DNA of 64,000 nt. Source: Quercus robur (taxonomy: Eukaryota > Streptophyta > Magnoliopsida > Fagales > Fagaceae). The stretch is from NCBI RefSeq assembly GCF_932294415.1, contig NC_065541.1:33699790-33763789 (forward strand), read 5' to 3'. This document shows positions 21,776-33,512 of this stretch, piece after piece; within the stretch, counting starts at the first letter, position 1, and every line of letters begins with the position of its first letter. The notes beneath the pieces were generated by a model. It searched no databases and was not told the origin of the DNA. It saw only the letters and a program-made list of their open reading frames with translations. The translations under genes were made by a program, and so were the position numbers.

Positions 21776-23439
21776 TTAAATGCAAGAGAAAGGGATCGAA
21801 TACGCACTAGGGGGTTGAGTGACCACATAAGCCGCTCCTCCAAAGTAACAAGTACCCATGGCACGGCTCTTCTTCTGATAATAACTGTTGAACGCGAACG
21901 AAGCATGGGCCTCAACAGTATTAGGACTATAACACGTGGAACCTGGCTGGATCGGATGGCAGTCAGCACCACCCTCACCACAAGCATAATCTAGAGCCAT
22001 CTGCAGCTTCTCTTTCCCCACATCACCCTTCGCCACGCACCACGTGTTCCCTGACGTACTCTTCGACACGCCTCCGCCTCCGCTACCGTTCACCGGTGTT
22101 CTCGCGTGTTGGTTACCGGGCACGGGTGTCCGCGGCGTGTCGTGGTAGTTCTTCAATCCCTCCACGGTAAACGGTATGTCGTAAACTTTCTCCTCAGTAG
22201 GGTAAAACAGCCCGTAGTTACGCTCCGATGTGGGACCGTTCTTGTTGTTCTCGTTGAAAAGAGCGAACAAATAAACGGTCAGATCTGCCTTGGGTCTCAA
22301 CGGGGTCCCACCTCCAGTCAAAATCCGACGGACCAGATTTCCGTTATAAGCTGCAGCGTTTGGAACCGACGCGCCTACTTCGTTTTCGTCTCCTTTAGAA
22401 GGCCAACCCGTTTCCGTTACAACGACCTTGATATCGTCGTATTTCAAAGCTGACATGGCAGCAAAAACAGCGTCGATTTGAGCGTCGAATAAGCTAAAAT
22501 ATCTTAACCCATTACCCGCATCCACTACGCCCGGGTTTTCACGGAACAAAGCGTAGTCTAAGGAGATGACGTCGGCGTTCGACTCGTAAGCGAAAAATGG
22601 GTAGGCATTAACCATGAGGTACGACCCAGTTTGGCGAAGGAAACCCAACAAGGGCTTGAAAACGGACTCTACTAGTTCGGGTCGGAAAGACCCGGCTGAA
22701 GAAGGGTAAGAGTTTTGAAGTGCGCTGAGAGCTATAGGGGAAGAGATTTTGATGTCATTATTGAAGTTGTACTTCACGAGAGCGTCATGAAGGTTTTTCA
22801 TTGCGGGTAAGAGGTAACGGGTTGTATTGTTTGGGTCGACGAAGACTTCGTTTCCTACAGCAATGGCTTCGATTTGTGTTGAGGGGTGGTAGGCAGCGAC
22901 ATTCTTCTGGACCCATGTGGAGGCGAAGGATTTGCTTCTGGCGGCGGCGAAAAGGAGCCCGTTTGGGAGGTCCACGGTGACTTTGATGCCGGATCCGGAT
23001 AAGGCATTGAGAACCGCCGGGTCGGAGTCGAAGACCTTGACCCGATTTAGACCCTGAGATTTGAGAAGCGACACAACCTTTGATGCTGGGGGAAGGTTGT
23101 TTGCGATTCTACCATAGTTCACTCCTATGGAACCCGCATCTGCAAATGTAGTAACGTAAAACAATGTTAGAAGTAAGAACTAAAAACAAAAACGAAGGCT
23201 CATTTTGAGTTTTAAAGCAAATGCTGAAGAAAGTAAACTGTTTTTGCAAGTATGTTTTGGTTTTACTTTGTTCTCTGTTTCTTTTAAACCAAAACAAACA
23301 AGCAAAAACTCGTCATTGTAGTCAAATACTTTCAGCGAAACAAAAACGGAAAATGAGAAAGCCTCAGGCTTGTGATTTTACCTGCGAATGCGAGGAGAGA
23401 AATGAACAGGAAGAGGCAAGAGAAAGCTAGGCGCTCCAT
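21776..23439 (-). CDS. Beta-1,3-glucanase, GH17 with C-terminal X8 (CBM43) domain
   Basis: Two exons (23439-23382 and 23139-21776) joined across a 242-bp GT-AG intron in phase 1 give 473 residues. Exon 1 is the signal peptide (MERLAFSCLFLFISLLAFA), cleaved before DAGSIGVNYGR, so the enzyme is secreted to the cell wall. The GH17 barrel follows, with the proton donor in VGNEVF (Glu near 117) and the nucleophile in VVTETGWPSKGD (Glu near 262). A Gly/Ser-rich linker leads to the cysteine-rich X8 domain from WCVAKGD (about 386) to the end. The family hydrolyses 1,3-beta-glucans such as callose, and X8 binds them. No GPI signal is present. The last residues (QPPSAYSIPFSCI) differ from the usual PPxYGxCxF ending, so the annotated C-terminus may be altered, or a short exon may be missed. 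Confidence 0.93.
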
Positions 23440-25723
23440 GCTCTGGTTCTGGTTCGGAGAGAAACAGAGCAGGTGAGAAAGTGAGTTGTTTTAATTTTGC
23501 TTGCTGTATTTCTGGGGTTGTTTGTACTGTCTGTGAGAGAGTAAGTGGGTGAGAAAGAGAGTGAACACTGAGGAGTCTTTTATGGAGGAGAGAGGAATTG
23601 AGTGCATCGAGGTACTAGTGGGTGGGACCCGCTGTTGGTAGCTCATTTGTCCATTGACAAGCACTAAAGGCTGAAAATAAGACTTGAGATAGTTAATAAG
23701 AGAAGAGTGCAGGCTCAACGGATCGGACCAAGGTCTTCACCGTACGGTTCTTTCTCATAAAAATGTACAATTATATCACCAGTAAAACGAATTAAGAGCC
23801 GTTAGATCTGAAGATCATTTCGGGGACCCACTTTATTAACGTTACAAATCTCAAATCAGTGGGTAAAGTTTACTCTTACTAAAATAAAAAATAAAAAAAA
23901 GTATTTGCAGGTGATTTTTATATTGTGCTATTTCTAGTTTACTCGGCCATTTGAGCTTTTCAACGTGGCCCCTACAAACTCGACCGTTTCAGGGTACAGT
24001 TACCAAAAAGACATTAAATTAAAAACACTCCTCCTCCTCGGTTGCATCATTATGAATGTACTATTGACTAGTGTCATTTACACGTGTTTCGTGATATTAG
24101 CTGTAAGTCAACAAATGAGGATGGGGATGGTGCTGTTTTGGAACATTGTGGCAGAGGCATCTTTCGTATGTAAAATCATTTATTAATGAAGAAAGTGAAT
24201 TGGGGGATGGTCGACTGTCCATTTTACGATTTTTTTTTTTTTTTTTTTTTTTTTTGAACGTTGGTTGCGACAAGAAGTGACTGTGCTTAACTGGACTGAA
24301 AAAAAAAAAAACCATCATATGGTGTAGAAATGGAAATATCATAATAATGCTGTATACACAGTGGAAACAGTGACCTGGTGTGGTGATTTAGTGAAACATT
24401 TATGTGTTCCATTTGTAGTCTCGGCACCATTAGGCGAAGCTTGCAGTTTGTGAGCCCAAACATGGGGGCAATGCCCAATGAAATTAACAGTAGAAGCCAT
24501 TGCAGAAACAAACAAACAAAAAGTAGTGAGAATTACATACTTTGTGCCTAACTAGGCCCACGGCCCATGCTGTTTGTCTATGCAGTCCAGGGCTCACCTT
24601 TTCTATTTCGGTTTTCTTTTTTTCTTTTTTTATGAGATCTATTTCGTTTTAGTTGTGTGGTAAAGCCCAAACGGTACAAGCATACGAGAGGCTGGTAGCA
24701 CACTAGCACTCTCTATTCAAGGCCCATGGAAAATTTTCAAAAATATTATATACCATCATCATCTTCAATGTCACAGATAATTTTGTCTTTATATTTTAGT
24801 AGCAATTAATTTAGTCTTTATTATTTTAATTTACAGTCAATTTGGTCTTACTATTAACTTACTAAATGAAAAATGTCTACACAACAAACGGTTTGTACCG
24901 TCAATAGAATTGAAGTTTTTTTTGAAGTGAAATAGAATTGAAGTTGACATGAATGATAAAATAATATTAAAAATATTTAATTGATATTTAAAAAAGCCGC
25001 CACAATATCATAAAAAATCTATATCCGAATTCTTTTTTTAAAAATTTTTAATTCCTAATTGTAAAACAGGAGAAATTTTAATTTTAAAAAATTTCATCTG
25101 GCCTTTTCTTTTTCTTTTTTCTTTCAATTTCTCGGCTACCAAACACATCTAAAATTATTGTTCCCTTGTCAAACACACAGTTCAGCACCACCACCACCAC
25201 CACCCATCGATCCATCCTTTCTTTATCTAAAAATAAATAAAAATAAAAAAAACACCAAGCTTGAAAGAAAACCAGTTACCCAGGTTTTCTCAGCCACCAA
25301 ACAGAGCATTAGAACCAACCCACACTTTAGATATCTCGAAATTATTGAAATAGTTTGAAAGAATTAAACATAAACATCATATTACTCGTGAAAGAACAAC
25401 TTTAGATCTTCTGGGTTTGGGAAATTTCTAGGCTTTGGGTTACTTGATTCAATGGTGGTGGGATATTGCTCATCAAAAAATAACTCCCAAGATCTTCAAT
25501 TTACGTTACTCGAGAATATGTATTGGCGAGCCTGACATTGGTACCAAAATTATGGCTTATAATCACTATAAAAAGAAATTTAAGAAGGAAACATAGCAGT
25601 GCTTGAATACTTTGAAAGGGATGAAGAATAAACTCATTATTTTGGATCACCTACCATGTAGGAGGCAAAAAATTTTCAAGCCAATTACGAAATGCCACAT
25701 TGAAATTTAGTGACAAATTCCAA
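23440..25723. other. Glucanase upstream region and intergenic DNA
   Basis: Just upstream of the glucanase start, the minus strand reads CTCTCCTCCATAAAAGACTC near 23580, a TATA-like element. The rest is AT-rich and has no gene I can support. A poly-T run lies at 24232-24255. A tract at 24770-24860 with 'AATTTGGTCTT' resembles a common plant repeat also seen near 35180-35310. Confidence 0.45.
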
Positions 25724-25845
25724 TTTTTTTTTTTTTTTAAATAATTATAACATGCTGCTAACCCAGCAACTCGAACCCTTTCCCCCCTAAACCTCCAAGC
25801 ACTTTATACATAGGAAGGTATCAATTCAGCTACAAAACTTTTGAC
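25724..25845 (-). mobile_element. tRNA-derived SINE, copy A
   Basis: On the minus strand it starts with a tRNA-like head (TTTGTAGCTGAATTGATACC, A box), has a B box (GGGTTCGAGTTGC), and ends in a poly-A tail (poly-T at 25724-25738 on plus). Copy B at 60441-60570 matches closely. No coding capacity; mobilisation would depend on a LINE. Confidence 0.6.
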
Positions 25846-28154
25846 ATTAAACTAATTAAGTCAAATAATGACATGTGTCATCCAAATTGATATTACATTG
25901 GCATATTTAAATTTGCCACGTGTCATTCAACCCACAAGATAAAGATAAATTCCCTATTCAAAGTTTAGTGATAATTATCTTTATTAAAATAAATAAATAA
26001 ATAAAACTAGCCTCTGAGCACGCGTGTAAGGCTCTTCTATTTTTTTGGGAAAAAATTAATAATTTGCATCTATTAAAATTTTAGATTACTACATTTTTAT
26101 TCACAAAAATTCCTAGGGGTGTGATAAGTGTTATGCGTTTTAGATGAAATAATTTTTTCATCACACCCCTAGTTTTTTTTGGTGCATCTATTATTTTTTT
26201 GAACCCAAGGCCAAAAGTTTAATAAATGAAAATTATTCATTTTGGATTGTGAACTTTGTAATGACAGAAGAAGATATACCAGTCATAGTGTCACAATTAT
26301 CATTTTTTTTTTAAATGAGAGTTATCAATTTTAAAAATAAATTAAAAAAAAATCCTAAAAGGCAGCCATAACATCTCCAACAGGAGAGCTAAACACAAAA
26401 TCCTCTCTACTATAGAGAGTAAACCCACAAAATAGGTCTCCAATGGACTCTCTATACCCGGAATTTTTTTGGCTCATGAACAGTATTTCATCAAGTCTAA
26501 TGGGTTGCTGTTCATTCTTCAAATGTTTTTTTCTATTATAATAATCAAGTATTAAATAAAAAAATGTCAAAAGATGTGTAGTTGTTAAAAAAAGAGTAAA
26601 TAATGAATGAAGAAATAATATTTAAATGAAATAGAGAATGAGATAGAGAATCTGTTGGAAAGTATATTTGAAAAATTGGTTAACTAAAAGGTAAAAATCA
26701 CTGTTCATTCTCCAAACAGTACAAAAATTTGTCTAATCTACTAGAGATGCTTAGTCCTAAAAGGTAGCTAGTAGCCTAGTATTACACATCCATAACCATA
26801 ACAAAAATTTCAAATGCTAAAGACTCTCACGTTGTAAACGTAGAATTTTTTTAATTAAATTTTTTTAAATGGTAGTTATGTAATTATATTTAATCCTAAA
26901 AGATAGCCACTTAGTACACATCCATAACTAAATTTTAGCATGCTTTAAAAAGTTTAAAAAGAAAAAAAGAAAAAAAAATTAAGAAGGGCTGTCAATGTTA
27001 CCATTCCTTTAATTATTTTTTTTTTAAATGTGTTCTCTTTTTTTTTTTTTTTTAAATGTGCAATGAAAGGCACAACAAAGGACAATAGTAAATTTCATAT
27101 GAAAGAGATGTGATTGAGTAAAATGAAGCTAAAGTGTAATGGTATCAATTAATTGAATACGTAATGTTACACAAATTAATAAATATAGGTATATATAGGT
27201 AGGATATTTACCAAAAAAAAAAATATAGTCTTTAACAACTACCTAATAGATTGACTACCACTTTCCTCACCCAAATTCATCCAATATGCCTGCTATGCAA
27301 TCTAATGCTCTGGCTTCAATGATCTAGTGACTACTCAAAAGGCTTGAAAAGGAAAACACCTAATTAAAGGTGACCGGGTCAAACCGGCCAAGAACCCTTC
27401 AGTGCTTAAGTTAGTTTCTCTCTTAAATTATGGAGTTCCAACTTTTTGGGAGTTGTCGCAAAACTTATCTTCATTTTATGTGCATGAATGTTTATATAGT
27501 GTGCTCTTGAAGCGATTACTCGTCTCATAACTTCCCCTATATTTGAGGAGGTCAAAGGGTTCAAGGTTAACTTCCACAACCACTACAGGAGTTAGAATAT
27601 TTTATCTTTTTCTATAACTGTCGTTGGAAGTTAAGTACTGAGTAGGAAGTTATAATGATTAACCAGGATCTTACTCAAGCCTCGAAATAATAACACGTGG
27701 TTCAATTTACTAGCTCTTGTAGATAAATCTCTATGGAATTTTTCGAGTGTCAGGGGTTGTTTAGGCGCTTTCCTCATGGATGACCCATATGCCTTTGGAC
27801 AATCGTTTTGCTAGGTACAACCATTCTTGTCTTCTTGGCTTGGATGACCCTCATGGACGAATTGAAGTTGGTTCAAATTTTAGTTCAACATCGATATAAA
27901 GAGAATAATGATAACAAAGGGTGGTCCTATTTTGTAGGCAATATTTGACGTGGGAGTTAAAAGGGTTTTTTTTTTTTTTTTTCCTTTTAGACTCTAAATC
28001 ACGATAAAATAATAAGGTTTTAAAAAAAAAAACTATATGTCAACATTCAACTAATTTTTTTTTATTTTTAAATATCAATTTGAGTTTTAAAAAACTAACA
28101 AAGTAAGGAAACCAAATATAAACCAAATACAGAAAAGCAAATACTGAATGACAA

Positions 28155-28466
28155 ATTCAAACTCCTAAAACCCTATTCCATTAATTTTGTTGCACTTCGG
28201 GCTCTTGTTACCTTATCTGGATTGATACCACTCCTAATAGCATGAGTATCTTGAATAGGAAATATATTTAAAGGATTGGTGCACTAAACATCAAACACAT
28301 TACCCTTATCTTTCAAACCCAACTTACTACTTCATTCCAAATTATCAAATGGCACGTGTGTCTTTGAAGCAAGCAAATTCCCACTACCAACTTTAGCACT
28401 TTCTAGTTCACTTGAATTCAAATTTGGATACACGTAATCTACAGATAAAGCTTTATCAATATCATG
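28155..28466 (-). pseudogene. Unidentified broken coding fragment inside the Helitron-like element
   Basis: One minus-strand frame reads smoothly for about 100 codons: HDIDKALSVDYVYPNLNSSE, then ESAKVGSGNLLASKTHVPFD, later NPLNIFPIQDTHAIRSGINP and TRARSATKLME. It is interrupted by TGA once and TAG twice. The composition is protein-like and unlike the surrounding AT-rich DNA. I do not recognise the family. About 40-bp direct repeats (28109-28152 and 28479-28519) flank the fragment. It may be a captured gene piece. Confidence 0.4.
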
Positions 28467-28929
28467 AAATTAAAGAAACCAAATATAAATCAAATATAGG
28501 AAAGCAAATACTGAATGGAAACTCATAAAAGTAAACATAATACAGAGAACCCAACAGGCATGAGGCCTTTTAAATAGAGGTCATGAAAGATACTTACATT
28601 TTTGTTGTTGACTACACTTAAAGTTCAAAGTCCAAACAGTCTGTTGGAGTTGGAGGATAGATCACACAAAAATCTTGAAGATTAATACCCCAGCGCACAT
28701 TCCTTGAAGTTTAGATACCAAAATCTTGAAGATAGACACCCCAGTGCACGTTCCTTTAAGAAATATGTGAAAAAAATTAAAGGTAAGGTTAGGGCTATCC
28801 AAACCCGACCGGAGCCCGACAACCCGACCAAACCGCCCGACGGCGACTCGATTCCAACCCGAACCGAAGGTCCAGTCGGTCGGTGGCGGGTTTCCATTCT
28901 CAAGAACCGACACCCAGTACAACAAAATG

Positions 28930-29420
28930 TATTTTTAGTGACAAAAATTAGTGAGGAAATATTTTTCTTCACTAAAAATACAACTTTAGTGACGAAATAT
29001 GAATTTCGTCACTAATAATGAAAAAAATTATAACATTTAGTGACGAAAAATAAATTTCGTCACTATTGTGATCTGAAAAATGGGCGCCAATAGAGGGAAA
29101 TTTTGCCGTGAATTTAATTAATCTATAGTGACGAAATATTTCGTCACTAAAAATTTCAACTTTTAGTGACGAAATATTTCGTCACTATAGGTATTACTAT
29201 AGATAGTATTAGTGACGAAAATCCTTTCGTCACTATAAGGAAGAATTAGTGACGAAAAATATTCGTCACTAAAAATAATAATAGTTGTGCACTTATATGT
29301 TTTTAGTGACGAAATCATAATTTGTCACTAAAAGTATAATTTAGTGATGAAATATGAATTTCGTCTCTAAAAATCTTAACAAAACCCAGTCTTTAGTGAC
29401 GAAACTGGAATTCGTCACTA
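28930..29420. repeat. Left subterminal repeat cluster of the CACTA element
   Basis: At least ten copies of TTTAGTGACGAAA or its complement, several as perfect palindromic pairs such as TAGTGACGAAATATTTCGTC. In this family such arrays are the binding sites for the TnpA-like protein. Confidence 0.85.
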
Positions 29421-29750
29421 AAGACTTCAAAGCCCAATTTCAATACCCAACACATGCACCAAAAGTTTTTGGAGTTTTTTTTTCAACATAGCCACAAACA
29501 TTTCTAAAAACTCTCTTTAAAGCACTTGTTGTGCCATATTTTGGTCAAAAAAGAAGAAAAAAAAAGAAAAGCAAAGAGCCAAACAAACTCTCTTCACCAT
29601 CGCGATTAAGCTCCCACCGTCGCTGTTGGGCTCCCACCGTCGCCGTTGGGCTCCCACCGACACGATTAAGCTAAGCCGTCGCCGATGAAGCTCAAACCGT
29701 CGCCGATGAAGCTCCATTAAGAGCCAACCGTCATCGATTAAGCTCAACGG

Positions 29751-29895
29751 CGACCCTACGCATTCCTTTGAACTGGCGACCATTCGACTTCCCGGCGACC
29801 CTTCGCATTCCTTTGAATCGGCGACCATTTGACTTCCCGGCGACCCTTCGCATTCCTTTGAACCGGTGACCCTTCGCCTTCTCGGTGACCGTTCG
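29751..29895. repeat. Three-copy 45-bp tandem repeat in a GC-rich block
   Basis: CATTCCTTTGAA recurs at 29761, 29806 and 29851, so the period is 45 bp. The surrounding block (about 29580-29990) is GC-rich and full of CCGTCGCCG words, unlike the rest of the element. A minus-strand frame of 141 codons is open here only because 45 is a multiple of three. Confidence 0.8.
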
Positions 29896-29994
29896 CCTTC
29901 CTGAAGACCGTTCGCCATCACCGTCGATGTCGTTGCTTCCACACAACCTTCGCCTCATTCTCAAACTCCACCGCCGGTAATTTCCTTTTTTCAA

Positions 29995-30022
29995 CGTTCA
30001 CGTTCAAAATTTCCGCCGCCGG

Positions 30023-30056
<34 letters not shown>

Positions 30057-31098
30057 AATATATATTTTTGATAATCTAATTTTTGTGTTAGCACTGTATC
30101 TATTTGTTTGATTGCTTGAGATTATCTGTTAAATCATACAATTTTTTTTTTGCATCGCATTGAATTTTTTTTTTGAAATATATTTATTTATAAATTTTAT
30201 TAGTAAATTTTGTTAAATATGACATTCTTAATCTGATTCTTAATCTGTAACTATCGCCAATGGAGGAGTGTTGCCGAATATCCACCAGACCCTTCTGCCT
30301 AAGAAGGTTGGCAAAGGAAAAGGCAATATTGGATCAGCTTCACATAGATGTGTTTTAGTAGTTTGTAACATATATGTGTTTTTCTATTTTTGTACTTGTG
30401 CCAACTGAATTTTCATGCTATGTTTCTTGTTAATGAAATGAATCTTATTGCTTCTACATACTTGTCCGATGTGCTTTCTTACATCTGTCCTTTTTTAATG
30501 AGATTAAATCGAAGGGTGAGATTTTGGATGATGGTATTTATGTGATAGAATGGTTTTGTTGGGGAATTTACTGTTGGGTTTCTCCACAAAGTTATATTGC
30601 CTGTTAAGATGGTTCTGTTGTACTTTGGCGTTCTTTGCTATGCACTACCATGTTTCCTCTTATGCTAGTTGTGTGTAATTGTGTTTTAGATTAAGTGAAA
30701 GAGCCTGTTTTTTTAGATGAATTGTGTAAATGCGTGTGTGATGATATCTTCATATTGGGTTCATTTGACTAAAATTGCTTGCGAATGTGCCTGTGGCCGT
30801 GGATAACCTTATTTGTTTTGGAGCTGGTGGGTGAGGTGGTTTAAGTTGTAGTTATGAGCCTATGAGGGAGCAAGGTAGATAAAGGCAATCGTATTTTATG
30901 CATTGTGATTGTTTGATTAATTAAAAGTTAAACTTTCTTTTATCTCCAGCTCTCTTTCTCTTTGGTGGCTAAAAAAATTGTGAGGAACAAGGTGAAGAAC
31001 ACAAGTTAACTTTGGATTTTTTCTGAAAATTGTAAACTTAGCTTGAGCAAAGTAAATATATTTTAGTTAAAAACTTATAAAACTCTATATATACTTAT
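29995..31098. other. CACTA interior, no gene seen
   Basis: Contains an (AT)n run at about 30023-30065 and AT-rich DNA. A short readable piece near 30258-30350 (ATGGAGGAGTGTTGCCGAAT) may be an exon remnant of a 5' leader, but it cannot be confirmed. Confidence 0.4.
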
Positions 31099-31945
31099 GA
31101 TGTTGGAAATTTGTTTTGTGGTGGGTTGTTGTGTTGGAGCAAGCGGGTGGCTTGCATGGTGTTATAAGGTGGTTTAAATTCATATTGGGAGTGTTTTTAA
31201 TTTCTTGCAAATATGAATGAAACTTATTGATTAGTAGCAATTGTGTTCCTTTATTCAATTTCAATACTTGTAAGCATTATAGTTGTGATGCTGAAAATTT
31301 GTTTTGTGGTGGGTTGTTGTGTTGGAGCAAGCGGGTGACTTACATGGTGTTATAAGGTGGTTTAAATTCATATTGGGAGTCTTTTTAATTTCTTGCAAAT
31401 ATGAATAAAACTTGTTGATTAGTAGCAATTGTGTTCCTTTATTCAATTTCAATACTTGTAAGCATTATAGTTGTGATGTTGAAAATTTGTTTTGTGGTGG
31501 GTTGTTATGTTGGAGCAAGCGGGTGACTTGCACGGTGTTATAAGTTGGTTTAAATTCATATTGGAAGTGTTTTTAATTTCTTGCAAATATGAATGAAACT
31601 TGTTGATTAGTAGCAATTGTGTTCCTTTATTCAATTTCAATACTTGTAAGTATTATAGTTGTGATGTTGAAAATTTGTTTTGTGGTGGGTTGTTGTGTTG
31701 AAGCAAGCAGGTGGCTTACATGGTGTTATAAGGTGGTTTAAATTATATTGGGAGTATTTTTAATTTCTTGCAAATGTGAATGAAACTTGTTGATTAGTAG
31801 CAATTGTGTTCTTTTATTCAATTCAAAACTTGTAAGCATTATAGTTGTGATGTTGAAAATTTGTTTTGTGGTGGGTTGTTGTATTGGAGCAAGTGGGTGG
31901 CTTGTGTGATGTTATAAGGTCGTTTAAATGCATATTGGGAGTATA
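31099..31945. repeat. 188-bp minisatellite inside the CACTA element, about 4.5 copies
   Basis: The phrase GATGTTGAAAATTTG recurs at 31099, 31287, 31475, 31663 and 31849, giving spacings of 188, 188, 188 and 186. Units differ at a few positions each. The unit starts with a TG-rich tract and ends with TTTATTCAATTTCAATACTT. It lies directly upstream of the transposase start. Confidence 0.93.
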
Positions 31946-32114
31946 TATTTGTGTGTGCAATGTATATTTGTTTAAGTATTAATATAGACTTATGCATTCA
32001 TGAATAAGATAGAACTTTATCTTAATAGCTTATGGATTTAGATGTTAGAATACATTATGCATGAGTTGTCCTTATTTTACTAAAATAACATTCATTTTGT
32101 AATTGTAGTCAAAC

Positions 32115-32790
32115 ATGGATAAAAGTTGGATGATAATGGGTAAGACACCCAATGGCCGATTAAGTCATCCATATATTGAAGGGGTCAATGCATTTATTAA
32201 TTTTACAAGAGTAGTTGTGGACGTGAGTGATAATATTCCGTGCCCGTGTATTCATTGTAAGAATTACCATCGACAATCTCCTAATACTGTGCGTATCCAT
32301 TTGCTTTATCGTGGGATTATACAATCTTACATTAATTGGTATAATCATAGAGAACCTCATGTATTGAACGAGAACATTCATGATAATAAAATGTCGGATG
32401 GTGATCAGATGGATGGTATCGATGCCTTGGTAGGTGACCAAATTAGAGGGGAACCAAGAAATGCAACCGAAGATAAGGAGGTGCATCATTTTGACAAACT
32501 TGAGGAAGATGCAAAGCGTGAGTTGTATCCGGGTTGCACTGATTATAGTATCTTGAAGTTTGTTATTGAGATGTTGAATGTAAAAGTAATGACCAACTTG
32601 AATAATAAAGGACTTGATATGATGCTAGAATTGCTGACAAAGGTTTTACCGAAAGGTAATTTGGTTACCAAGGTCAACTTATGAAGCAAAGAAGATATTA
32701 CGTGACTTGGGCATGTCATACGAGCATATAGATGCATGCAAAAATGATTGTGCACTATAGGCATTACTTGAAGACATATGAGAACATCTT
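32115..32790 (+). pseudogene. Truncated CACTA transposase (Transpos_assoc plus start of TNP2)
   Basis: The frame opens MDKSWMIMGKTPNGRL, the hallmark of the transposase-associated N-terminal domain, with the zinc-binding pattern CPCIHCKNY. An acidic spacer follows, then LYPGCTDYSILKFVIEMLNV and LDMMLELLTKVLPKGN, the beginning of the TNP2 catalytic region. Near 32665 the frame shifts, and the continuation reads YEAKKILRDLG and IDACKNDC. A TAG then occurs at about 32757, and similarity ends. Full TNP2 proteins are far longer, so the catalytic core is missing. The element depends on a transposase from elsewhere. Confidence 0.88.
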
Positions 32791-33024
32791 CCGTTAGTTC
32801 TAAAATAGGGTTTAGGTAGAGTTATTGTATGTATTGCAAACAATTATTGTATGGAAGGAGTTTGAATTAGATACTTGTTTTATTTTTTACTTGTGGAACA
32901 TATAGATCTTTTTTTATAAATGTGTTGTTGAAATAAATGTGTTATTCAAATGTGAGGTTTTAATAATGTAATGATAGATTACAGGTTAATATCAAAGCCA
33001 TGAAAAAAATAAAAACAAAAAATA

Positions 33025-33512
33025 AGTTTTAGTGACGAATTTTTTCGTCACAAATATAGCAACAAAAAATTGTTTTAGTGACGAAAATTTCGTCACTAAA
33101 TATAGCAAAATTTTGTAAGAAATGGTTTTCGAGACGAAAATTTTCGTCACTATATGTGCCCGGATTTTCTTAAAAATAGTTTTAGTGACAAAATTATTCG
33201 TCACTAAATATGATTTAGTAAACTAAAGTGTTTTTAGTGACGAAATATTTTCGTCGCTGAATAGTGTTTTTAGTGAGGAAAACATTTAGTGACGAAACGT
33301 TTTTGTCACTAAAAGTTTTTTTTTTTTAAATCAAATTGGACTTTTTAGTGACGAAATTTTTCGTCACCGGGACTTTTAGTGACAGGGCTTACAGTGACAA
33401 AATGAGTTTCGTCACTAAAAGTCTAATTTCGTCACTAAAGGTCCTTAGTGACGAAAAACTGGACTTCTAGTGACGAATTTTTTCGTCACTGAAAATACAT
33501 TTTGTTGTAGTG
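33025..33512. repeat. Right subterminal repeat cluster of the CACTA element
   Basis: More than a dozen AGTGACGAAA/TTTCGTCACT words, mirroring the left cluster, ending in the terminal repeat TTGTTGTAGTG. Confidence 0.85.

Larger units (their letters stand above)
28915..33512 (+). mobile_element. Non-autonomous CACTA (En/Spm) element
   Basis: The right end reads CATTTTGTTGTAGTG, the complement of CACTACAACAAAATG. The left end is the same but with CAGTA in place of CACTA. A 3-bp duplication ACC lies on each side (28912-28914 and 33513-33515). Both subterminal regions are packed with TTTAGTGACGAAA and TTTCGTCACTAAA words in both orientations. Inside are a GC-rich block with 45-bp repeats, a 188-bp minisatellite, and a truncated transposase gene. 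It cannot move by itself. Confidence 0.9.

Noticed and set aside
29517-29994. Minus-strand frames of 141 and 87 codons with SKECEGSPGS repeats
   Set aside because: They exist because a 45-bp repeat has a length divisible by three in a GC-rich block. They oppose the element's transcription and have no known domain.
31261-31640. Two nearly identical 63-codon minus frames
   Set aside because: They are the same 188-bp minisatellite unit read twice.
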